Assembly: GCF_002078875.1 (NCBI RefSeq)
Contig: NC_034411.1
Coordinates: 5,894,917 to 5,958,916, forward strand
DNA length: 64,000 bases
Direction of reading: 5' to 3'
Source of the DNA: Numida meleagris
Lineage: Eukaryota > Chordata > Aves > Galliformes > Numididae
Each line of letters opens with the position of its first letter. Within the stretch, counting starts at the first letter, position 1. The translations under genes were made by a program, and so were the position numbers. Shown here piece by piece: positions 36,501 through 48,500 of the stretch. Below the pieces are notes generated by a model. It worked only from the letters and a program-made list of their open reading frames with translations. It ran no database searches and was not told the DNA's origin.

Positions 36501-39500
36501 GTGCACACAAGGCCCTCCATCTCAGAGCACTGAGATTACAGCTTTCTGCCAGGATATAAATAACTATTTCCACTGCTATAGCTTCTTATTCAGTATATTC
36601 TCTCACCCAGATGAGAGTTTGCTGGGCAAAAAATACTCCCTGTCCTGGAAATCCGTATTCTTTAGAGATAAAAAAAAAAAAAAAAAGAATGGCCTTTATT
36701 TATTATGTATTCTAGCAGAATCCCACAGAGTCTCCCCTTGGTTTCCAGACAGTGCTCATTAACAGAGCAAAACCACCTGCTCCCCTCTTCTTCATTTTTT
36801 TTCAATCAATACACTGAAAACAATGCAATAATTGAGAATTCTTATAAACATATCTAATAGCTTTTTCTGCCTGCAGCGCTTCCCTGTGAGGGAGGAAAGA
36901 GCCACAGCATTACTGCAGGTTCTTTACACGTTCAGAGATGCAGGTGGAGTGGCTCCTTCCCCAAATAGGTCCCCCCATATGCAGTGCTTTCCCAGTGCTC
37001 AGAGACTGACGACATCATGCAGGTGAAAAGGGGATGGCATTTGCCCCACAAAAATATTCCTTTAAGCTTTGCATATTTGACTGCTGCCCACTGCAAGCAC
37101 CTGAGGTGGTTGGGACAGGCAGCTCATCCCTGCTGGTGAGACTGCAGCTCAGCATAGCCCTCCCCTGCAGACACCTGGTGTCAGGGAGGAAGAATCCTGT
37201 CCTTTGCTGTCTGCTGATGTACTTCAAAGCAGGAGAAAAGCAACACCCCCTGAAAACTGGGGTCACCTCTGACTTTTTGAAAACATTTAAACAGAAGAAT
37301 CTTGTACAATAGGATTGGCAGTGGGCTTCAGAAATAGAAATGGTTTCTAGAAATGAAGGAGAGTCAAATTTTGATAACTAGTACAGATAGGCAAAGCTGT
37401 TTTCCAGTCGAATCACCCTCTAGCACCGTAATTTTTCATGCATGTTCATGTAAAATGTTTGCATTTATACAACGTTCATGACAAAAGCTGTTCTACATGC
37501 TAACATCCACTTTGCCTTTGAAGTAGCTTGTTCACAGGTGAAAATATTCTCAGCTGCTTTTTATCCCCTCGTTTTAAAGACTGGAATGCGGCGAAGAGAT
37601 GAACATTAGAGAGGAGAGCTGTGATTTGTGCCCGTGACACAGGTCACTTCACGGAAACCACAATGGATTGATCAATGATACATGAACAGCAAATAGGGCT
37701 AAATTTGAAAAGTCTGTTATTTGCCATTAATAATTCAACCAAATGCATTTGCAGTAGCTCGTGTGTGACTTTTCTTTCCCCTCCAGTCAGCAGCACATTA
37801 CCTAAACCCTGAGCTGCTGGAACAGGGCTGCTTGCAGTTGACATTATGTGGGCCATTGCGGAGAAGAGGAAGGGGAGAGGACCTTCCAGTAGTCCTCCTG
37901 TTTTTTCCCCTCTGCAAGAGTCCACCTGACAGTGCCACCGATATTATTTCATTTTTTTTGCGTCCCAGCCTCAGTCAAGGCAGTTTTTTAACAAAGCCAT
38001 TTATTCCGCTTTGTGGCTTGTAGCTAGCCCACGGGCGACCGGATAACGAATGCCTAGCAACGGTGTGTTTCCTCACGGCTCCTTGAACAAGGGCACGAGG
38101 GAAAACCTGCTTGGTTGTGGAAAGAAATCTCTCCAGCCGCTGAAGAAGTCCTCACCACTCACCTCTCTGCCCCCTGTTTGAAAGGAACTTGCATGCAGTC
38201 TTTGCTCTTTCGTGATCAGGGCGCTGTGTGCATTTGAGGGCAGTCGTTTTCTTTCTTGAGGCTACCTTGAAAAATACACTCTTCTGAGTGAGGCAATAAA
38301 AAGAATGTGTTCCTTCTCGCCCCTTGATTAATTTTACACTCACCTTTGCCGGAGGTGCTTAAAAGGACAGAGGGAGAAAAAAGATGATTAAAACAAAACA
38401 ATCCTGCTGCCCCTGGGGACGGTTCGTCTGGGGCTCTCTGCAGCCTCTAGAAGGCAGCCCTGCTAATTGCACGAGCCCTCAGCGTGCTGTAGGAGCAATG
38501 CCAGCTGGAACGCGGAGTGGATGGGTGTGAGTGGTGGAAAAGATTGGTATTGACGCATCTCAAAGGAAACCAAACTGACAACAGCACAGGTTGCACTTGT
38601 TTCTCAGCTCCTCCGCTGTTTTGTTTTTTTTTTTATTAAAACGAGATTATATTGCCCTTTTCTATCCTCTCTGCGGTTTTAATTTCTGCGGTGAATTAAG
38701 AGGGAGAAAAATGTGACCCGCCTTCCTGTAAGCCTGCCTCGCAGCCACCGGCAGCAGCAGGGTCTCTGCTCAGAGCTGTAAAGCACTTCAGAGACGCCGA
38801 GTGTTCTTGAAATGCCGCGTGTCAGGCTGAACCTGGACCTCGGTGTCGGAGCGGAGGCATCTTGCATTCAAGCTGGCAGCAGGCTAGCTGCGCGCTGACG
38901 GCTGCAGCTCCGTGCCAGCTTGTGGCTCTCCTGGCAGCTGAGCGATGGCAGAGGAGGATGCACATGCCCTTGGCCGCAGCTTTGCTGCTGAGGAATGAGG
39001 TGCTCCTCGTGGCTCTCTTCTGCTACTCCAGCCTGATGCCGCACCGCCTCTTTCTGTAGCGCTCTTTGTGGGCAGTGATGCGCTCCTGACAGGTGTTTGA
39101 GGAGCAGAAAGGCGATCAGAAGGTATTCCCGAGGGCTCAGAGTAATAGGTGTCACATGGCCTAGTCACAAAGATGCAGGGATGAGTGCTGATCTTTCTTT
39201 TACACCGTTGTTTCCAGCAATGCTTCTGCTGTCTAGTAGTTGGTAATGAGGCAGAAGCTGTTTGACAGCCAGAGTTAAAATGGACTGAATAACTTCACAA
39301 CTAAACGAAGCACAAGTTTCTGTGTTAACCTCAGGGCAAGCATCATTCACACTGCAGAGGGGAAACTGAATATTTGCTGCTTCAGGAAGGAGCGAGCTCA
39401 TCCAAGTATCCTAGTGCAGCATTCAAGTTCGCCATGGGTTTTCCTCTGAAGTGCTGAAATGCAGTGAGGCAAACACAGGACCAGGGTGATGCTTCTTGAT

Positions 39501-42500
39501 CCGGCATCAGTGCAGAGTGACCGCTGTGTTAGCTGGGGGTCACCCGGTGTCTCTGTTTTCCCCTCTGCAGCCACGGGACCCGATGTGCAGGAGAGGTGTC
39601 TGCAGCTGCCAACAACAACATCTGCGGCGTGGGAGTCGCCTACAACTCCAAGGTGGCAGGTAGGGCACCAATCGGAGCGGTCCTTACAGCACTGTGCCTC
39701 GGGCAGTCCTGCTCCTGCAGGGACAGGGAGCATTGCCCAGCACAGGACTGCAGGCTGGCACCGGGCCATGCATTTATTACTTTTCACACTAGCTGGGGAG
39801 AGGAATTTCACTGAGGGTCCTAGATAGCTTCTTCAATGACATTGCAAAGAAGCAGCCCTCTTCCTCCTCTTGCTAACCTCTGCACAGTCATTTTCAGTGC
39901 TCCTTCCCTGCGTTGTGGCAGAATCGTTTGTGGCAAATCTCATTTTGCAGGAGGGAAGGTACAAATTTCTGCTGCACTCGGAAACCGTGCTTGAAAAGGC
40001 GAATCCCATGCTGTTTGTGTGCTTTGGGCTCTCTCAGCGCAGGCCCTGCAGTGCTGTAAATCTCTGCAGTCACTGCTTTCCTGCCTTTTAATGAGGGATG
40101 CGGAGAGGTAAGAACAGATGCCCAGAGTGGACTGGCTGGTGCTTGGCACTCAGCATTCACACCCCAGGTGTGCTGGGTATTTTTACTTTGTGATAGCTTT
40201 TTTCCTGCCCTGATGGACTGAGTACAGAGATTGGAGCTGAGCTCTTGAACAGCATGTGCCAGTTAAATTTCATCGTAAAAAAATCCACCTTCCTCACTAT
40301 ACAACTGTTCCATGATGTTAACGCAGCAAGTGGAGATGGACGCTTAGAAATTTCATTTCATTCCCCAGCCCACACTAAAAACTCCATCATGAATGCACCC
40401 ATTGCTTCCTGGGGAAGGTATTTGGCAGGTGTGTATGGGCAGCTTGGCTCTGCTTGGTTTACTGCCGAGTCAGGGGAAGGCCACATTTTGCCTGTCACCT
40501 GCACAGTCCAGAGCTGAACCTCCAGGACACCAAGCTATGTGTGCTAAGCAGTTACCCCCATAAATGTCACTCAGGAATTAATAAGTGCCCAAGCAGGCCT
40601 AGTGCTTGCCTTTCTCCACCAGTAACGGTGATGTGTCCTTGATGGATGCAATGTTTCACAAAATGTATTTTCTGGCAATCACTTTTGGAGGAATGTGAGT
40701 TGAGGCGTGGGAATTTGGCAGGACCTCATCTTTATTAGGAGTATAATCTACTGCATCAAGCTGGTTGTTTAAAAATCGAAAGCTGAAGGCCTTTTCTGAT
40801 GACAAACAGCCTTCCAGATTTGCCTGCTCTGTAGCAAGATCCCCAGTGATTTTGGGGCACGTTAACCTTTTCTGGATGAGGACAGTGCGCGCCTGCAGCA
40901 CCACCGTGTGGCCAGTGGAGAATGAATTAGAGCTGGTAGTCTGCTCCTGTTGTGATTCAGGGGCATGACTGCAGGGATCTGGGGAATCGTGTGCTTTGTC
41001 TCTCGTACCTCTTTTTTTTTTTTTTTTTTTTTGCCCTAGAGTCAAACCAGGTGGCTTGGCTCTGCCTGTTGTCCCCCACTTCCCTAGGATCAGTCATTAA
41101 TTCTGTGGTTTCAGTGCAGACCTGCATTTTACAAGCATGTCAGGGGATTTCTCAGTCGCTGAGATTCACTTTATAGTTTCTAGCCTAAATTAGCAGGTCA
41201 GGAATATCCATCTAGGGTCAGTTTTCCAAATACCACTCTTTCCAGCCTTGTGTTTGGCACATGGATTTTGTATCGCGTGCAGTGAAAGCACTAGCTATTG
41301 AATTAGGCTCCCGCTGCCATTCACACCATGTGGCTCTGCATTGCTGACTTCTGCCACATCTCTGTCCTGAAGCTGTTGGGAAAAACACCAAACTTCAACT
41401 CAAGGCCGTAATGAGATTTGGAATGTGTCCCCGGCTGCTCAGGTCTCATCCAAAGGCCAGGAGGTTGGCTGTCAGCACCACTGTCCTGCATGGGGGGGTA
41501 TGATGGATGCAAGGGCTCACACTGCCTCTGCCATACACTCTGCCTTGCTTAGTGCCAGGGCTCTGAGTTTTTATAAAGTTGACACATCCTTGGATCACAT
41601 CACTGTAACTCTAACTCAATTCCTTTTTTAATACAGGTCACAGAAAACAGGTTTGATTTTGCTTTTTTTTTTTTGTTCCCCTCAGAATACTGGCCCTGTT
41701 CTGCTGCAGTGGTTGCTTGCTGAAACACTGATGTTTTTCCAGTAAATCACTGTGTGCTGTCTTTCCCCTTTCTGATTAAATTCTGCACGAGAACCAAAAT
41801 AAACAGAAAAATTACTTGAAAAAACAAAGTGTCAACACCTCACCAAGTATAAATTATAGTTAGGGAAGGGCTTAATCCTTAACTATGTAATTAGAAAGCA
41901 GTGAAGTGTGTTTTTCTTTCTGGGCCACACCACATTGCTGTGGCTGGGTGTTGAAGTGCTTGTATCCTGCTGGGTAAGCACACCTTGATGCACAGCGTAT
42001 GGTGGGTGCAGAACTGCTGAGCAAATGAAACTGCCAGTGAATGCAAATAGCTGGGTCTGGGGGAGTTGTCCAGGTGCTGAGCTTTCATCTTCTGCTAGGT
42101 GATACATAGTTCATGTTTATGCTGATTAAATCCACAGGTATTCGGATGCTCGACCAGCCATTTATGACAGACATCATTGAGGCTTCCTCTATCAGTCATA
42201 TGCCTCAGGTCATAGATATTTACAGTGCCAGCTGGGGACCAACTGATAATGGAAAGACTGTGGATGGACCTAGAGAGCTAACACTACAAGCGATGGCGGA
42301 CGGCGTGAACAAGGTAACAATCCTATTAGATAATCGAGGTATCGGGACAGGGGGATATGTACACACTTGCACTAAAACCAGGAGCTTAGGCATACATGAT
42401 AGGTGTTGCAGAACACAGTGCAATCACGTAAACTATCTCAGCTTTCAGTGAATTCCGTTGATGTTCTCTCTGCAATATTTTGGCCTTTTTTATAATCACG

Positions 42501-45500
42501 TAGTCTCAGGACACAGTGCTCTCTTGCACAGAGCTGTTTTTAACTCTGTGCAGCTTACACAGGCTTTTTATGTGCCATCACAGCCAAAATGGAAAAGCCT
42601 GGTCACATCCTGGCTCCAGAGCCCTGTAAATGTTCCCTAACTTAGAAGATGCTAGCTATTCTACTGATGTCACATGGTCTTTTTTGGTGTGTTGCCAGTT
42701 TAATTGTCATTTCAAATTGATTGTGTCTTTCAGGTCACTCATGTGATCTTTATTACAGCTGTAATTGTCCCACCACTGTCTGTGCAGTGATAGTCTCCAG
42801 TACCAGGACCCTCCTTGTTTTATTTCCATCCTTTTGCCTCTTTCCAGAGACAGTCTCTGGTCTTTGTCAAAGACACTCAGTATCATCATGAAATCTGTAA
42901 AACTGGTACTTTATTATAAGGTCAGGTAACACGTGTGCCACAGCTCAGAAAGAAATCAATTTGGTTCAAAACAGACATTATATAGCTCCATCTCCTCTTT
43001 GGTGCCATGCAGGTGTGACAACCACAGTTACTCCTGGTGTTGCAGGGAATAAGCCTCCTCCTCCTGTTGACTCTAGACGGGTTTCCATAATGAAAAGATT
43101 TGAAGTTGCTCAGAACATCTGGGCTGGTTTTGTGTGGGAGCTCTGCAATTACTCATTTTCCATCCAAATTATTTCTTCCTCTTGCTTGTGCCAGTTTCAC
43201 CCACTCTTCATCACCACCTCTCTGTGAACAACACGTTCAGTTTGCCATGTTTTGTGGCATGATAATTAGATCTATTACTGCGGTACATGGTAAAGCATCC
43301 AAATCTTTCTCAAAACTGGAGTCTCTCACGTTTTACCTACAACAGATGAATCGTGGACATCTTCATGTTTTGGAAACAAATTGGGATCAGGTGAGCAAAT
43401 TCCATCCCACTGTAAGAGTCAGAGATTGCCTCATGAGACTGAATGTGTACAAGTCCATGGGACTGGATGGCATGCATCCCAGTGTCTCCCATGCATCCCC
43501 ATAAAGACTTTCCCGATCCCCTGAAATACTTTTGTTTTGGGGAGAATCCTTCTTCAGTGTGTGGCACAGTTGTATTTTTAGCAGCACCCTGAAGTGTTAC
43601 TGGATGCTTGATTTTCCTTCCATTAATGTTGGTTGGAGCAGAGATAAACTCCCATTCCAATTTTTTGTTGTTCTACTTCCATGCAAAACTAGTCAAAAAG
43701 TAACAGAAAAGGCACGAGTAACCCAGGAAAGGTAATGCAAACCAATCTAAAAGGAGGTATTAACCCTGCCAAGAGAAGCAGGTTTTAATTTGGAGGGTTT
43801 GTTGTGCTGAGTTGTTGTGGGTTTTTGTTGTTGTTTGTTTTCTTTGTTTTTCCAGGGTTAATATTTAAAAGAGATTTCAATTAACTTGCTGTTGTATCAC
43901 CATGCACTCTGTTTTGTGGAGTTACGCTGACATCACACCTTTCTGAATGCTTAAAAGAGGATAAGGGATTTTTCTCCTCTGTTTTATTGCCTGGTCACGT
44001 AACTTTTTTAATGCTCTCCCCTTAAATGTGTTTGCTAGTCTCTTTTAGAAGTAATTTACAGTATGAGGGTCAGAAGGGATCTGGGATCTCAGATCTCTTA
44101 GACTGCTTGCTGAAGAGAGAGAAGGGTGATGGTGAGCTGCCCTCTGGGAAAGATTGCTCTCATACCATATCAGAAGGCATGAAATGAACAGAAGAGCCTG
44201 CATTAGGAAAGCAGCTCTGTCAAACAGCCACTGTGGAATTGGAGGGCAGAAAGGATAGTATTGGATTGTACCTAAGAAAGATACTGTTGTCTAGGAACAA
44301 TTACACTTAATTTTATAGCGGCAGTATCCTAGATATCTCCTGGCAATACATACATGAAAGAAGAGATAGCTCCCCCTCTAGATAACTCCCTCTGCATTGT
44401 GGTCATAGCTTTATCTACCTTAATTATGTTCATTACATTTCCTGTCATAGAAAGGTTTGGGGATATAATTTGTTCTGATTTCTTTTCACGGAGAGCCAGA
44501 TTTCCCAAAGGCATTTCATCATTTCTGTGGATTCTGGGAACTCTCCATGGTGCTTTGAAAAACCCACTACAGGCTTCCCTGCATGTAAGGGAAGATTATC
44601 AAGCCTTTGATATAATACCATTGTACCTATCTTAGGTCTACAATCTACGCACAGAATTCTCTGTTGAGTGTACAAATGTAAACTTCACTTTTCAGAATAT
44701 ATATATATTCTAAAACAACACTTCCTATTAAAGAGAAAAGTAGTATATTTTACAAACTGAGACAAATGCAGGAACGCTTTTTCTCAGTCCAGGGCGGATT
44801 CTCACCAGAGCGATGGTTCATAAATTAGTGATGAAGCTGAAATATTGGCAGGGAGGAAGCAACATGCTAAGAATAAAAATGTGTTGTTAAACTAAAAGCA
44901 ATACTTTCAAATATCCTGAAAGGAAATAGAAGATCTCTTGCACAGAGCAAGATTAATCTCCGTGCCTCTAAGGCAATAAACTAAGAAGTAATTAGGAATG
45001 AGATTAAATTCTTGAAGGGAATAAGCAGTTAACTGAACTGACAAACACTGGTAACGTTTGCCTGGTTGCCACCATACTTGGGAACTCCTCTCAAGGAGAA
45101 ACAAGGGTTTCATCCTTCTCCAAGCTTCATTCTGGTGTCTTGTCCTTTGGCATCCCCCTTCCAGACCTGCTGGGATGCCTGGGGTATGCACTCACCTGAC
45201 AACAATAACATGGTGATAACACTTCTAGTTTGTGTTTCTGGACGTGTGGTTTGAAGCCATGCATCCATAACCAGGTGTAATACATGTAATCAGAAGGCAT
45301 TAAGCTGTTATTTGTTACTAGGCCACAATCCTGCTCGCTTTTCATACAGTCTGCTCTTCACTGTCTTATCTCAGGACTTTTGTTCAGGGGCAGTAGTCAG
45401 CAGTGTGACTGGGTCACTGAATAGTGGCAGTTGCATTGCAAAGATGTATGAGCTCACTGCTGAATTAGCAGGCACTTGAGGGTAGAGGTTGAACTAGTTT

Positions 45501-48500
45501 TGTACACAAACATCCCTGAGCTGCAAGGCATCTGATGCTGGCTGCCCACTGTGACAGGCAACTGTGCTGGGCTGTGCCCGAGTCAGATATTCATTAGGGT
45601 AGCCTGCAACGGGCTAAGGGACAAATGCGGCTCTGTCTGGTGAATGTGCTCTGTTGCTCCCTCTTTAAACACAGTTGCCAGGAGCTGTAATGGATTTATT
45701 TAATGAAATGTTACTGTCTGGCTTCTAGGCATCATCTGTGGACAGCAGCATACTGTGGCATATAGGGAGAAAAGGATTATGTTTCTTTAGAGCCTCAGTA
45801 AGTCACTGACCTAACATTGTTCTGGGTGTCCTGAAGATACCTTACCCCAGCACCAAAACCAGGCTTCTGATATGCCCAGTCACACTGCCCCTAATGTACT
45901 GCATGTTTACAGATATATTTCTTCAGTGAGCTATAGAGGGTTATTATTCCAGGTGCAGAGCTACAAACTAAAATGCAGAGCAGGGCAAGAAACTGTGATG
46001 GTAGATTCGGGAATAAACAGCCCAGTGCTGAGTACAGCTATATCATGACTGAGAGGAACTTTCACTTCAGGGAAGAGATGTGAGCCTGTAGTAGCATTCT
46101 GTAAATAGTATTGGCTGGACAGAGCAATGCTCTGTGATTTATGTATCCCTTGTCTGACCCCTGCTTATCTGTTTTGGGGGCTAGACAACTTGAAGGGACA
46201 GAGAGGGACAGTAGAGGGTTTCCCAGTGGTAGCACAACTCTCTTAGTTATGGACCTTTTGTTCACTGGTACCTTTCATCCAGAATGATATCATCAGATGT
46301 CTTAAACTGTAAGGTAAGGAAAAAGTAACTAGCTCAAGAACTAATTCCACCTTGCTTTATGAGTACAACCTGTTTTAATGCAATATCCAGTAAACATTTC
46401 TCGCTTGCTGTTTTATGAGTTCAATATTTCCAGCTTCGGCAATTGGAATTAAAGGCAGATATTAAAAAAAAAAAGAGTAATCAGGCTAAGCTAGTCTCTA
46501 TCTATTGCATTTTTATGATATAGGCTTTTATATTAGTAGGTTGTGAGGAGTTGCTCATGGACTGAATTAATTTCTTAAGGCTTCGCCAGCTCATCCAAAA
46601 TATATGACATGATCCATTTGTGCATGTGCTGGTGAAAATGTTACTTCCATAATATGGTTCTACCTAAGAAAATGCTTCACAAGTGCAAATTGCCATGGGA
46701 GAAGTATTAAGAATTCATAGTCTCATCATGGCTCTGTAATTGGGCTCACCAGTAGAAGAAGAAAGGACAGCATGGAAAATGAAATATTTCTCATTTGCCT
46801 GCATCCAAGACCACGCACATTGCATTCCTGTTGTTGAAATACACTGAGATTGGCACATCATTAATGTATATGCGGTTGCCTCTAACATTGTTTTGTTGGC
46901 TCAATAGCCAAGTGAAGGTAAGGAAATTAGTTTATGACATTGTGGCCTTCTGATTACTCCATTTCTGAAATCTTTAGCTTTGTAAGCTAAAGAAGCTTAC
47001 AAGCTTCTTTATAACTCTGGAGCCCTTTACTATCATATTACCATTGTGTCTGGAATATGCATTGTAATTACAAGTCTTGTTTTACGTATTTAAGCTAAAA
47101 TCAAGCCAAATTATAATCCCACATGAGTATATTGTATGTTAGCTCTTCTGAAGTTGCTCCATTTGGCTGCAGTGAGATACTTTCAGGCTTTGGTAGAGCA
47201 GCATGAGCAGCTTTTCTAACCTAGTGGTGGGATACATGGCCCTTCACCATGAACAAGGACCAGATTTGGAGATCAGTCTGTGAGCATCTGCTTTCCTTCC
47301 ACAGCTCAGGGAATGGACACGTGTCTCTGGGGACAGGACAGGCGTAAATCCCAAATCTCACTGATTTTGGTTGTGACACTGGCTGCTTCAGGCACGCCTT
47401 GGACAGCTGAAGACCTTGGCTGTTGTAAGGCTTGTGCTCCATGTGGTCCTGCAACAGGGGTAAATATTGCCCTTCACAAAGATTCAGATGGTCATCACAT
47501 AAAGAGTAGAAAACTGCTGTACTGCAATAGCTTGAACCAGCATGGAACAATGGGATTGATTTTTTACAAATGTTATCAATACCAGAATTATACCTGCAGA
47601 ATTGTTGGGCTCTAGTAATGTGTTATCGCTTGTGATGTGCAGCCCAGGATCCAACAAAAAGGAATCACTAGTTTAGGCTGAGCCAGAGCATTTCGATTGA
47701 TGGATTTTCCCTATTTTGTACAGATCATCAAGTTCTTGCTTTTATAAAATGGATCACATTTAAGACAGAGAGTAAATTTTGAAGAGAAAGAAGAAATGTT
47801 TGATTTTGAGCAGACAGATTTATTTTATTTTTAAATAGAAGCTTTTCCCTTGGCATTTTCCAAGCTCCCTTCACATTTTCCTGCTGGGCTGAAACCTAAT
47901 GGAAAACTAATGCTACTTCTCTTCACCAAAACTGTATTTTTCCACTCATTTCTCTTGGCTAACAGAAGCCTATCTAGTTTCAACAGAAATTTAGGCATAG
48001 AAAATAGCTCAAGCACTATTTTTAGTGAAAGGAAGTATTAACAATTGCACAATTAATTGGGGGTTGGTGGATGGGAGTTCAGTACTCTTCTGTGACCTAA
48101 TAATGACTGGAGTAAGTTATGTAAAGCATTTTGTTAGGGTTTGACAATTACAGGACTCAGTTCTTTCAGAATCTCATACACCGAAGTCTCGTGTACTTGG
48201 GTAATTATTACTTGACCCAAATAGCTTTAGAAATCTGCTAGGTGGAACCAGTCAGCCAGTTACCAAAGTCAGCAAGGGCTCAGTGGGCTGCCACCTGGCA
48301 CCAGGTCAGGGATGCAGGAGCACACAGGCAGGCTCCAGAAAACCCTGGCAGTGCAAAAATACTTGCAACAGCTCAGTGATGCCAAGGTCTTGCTGCCTCC
48401 AGCTGGCTTAAACCACACAGCTGGGCTACTCGCACATGGGAGAGGTGGGGAGAGCTCCTCGATGGCTGGAGCCCAGCCCGATGCACCCACCAGGTCAGAA

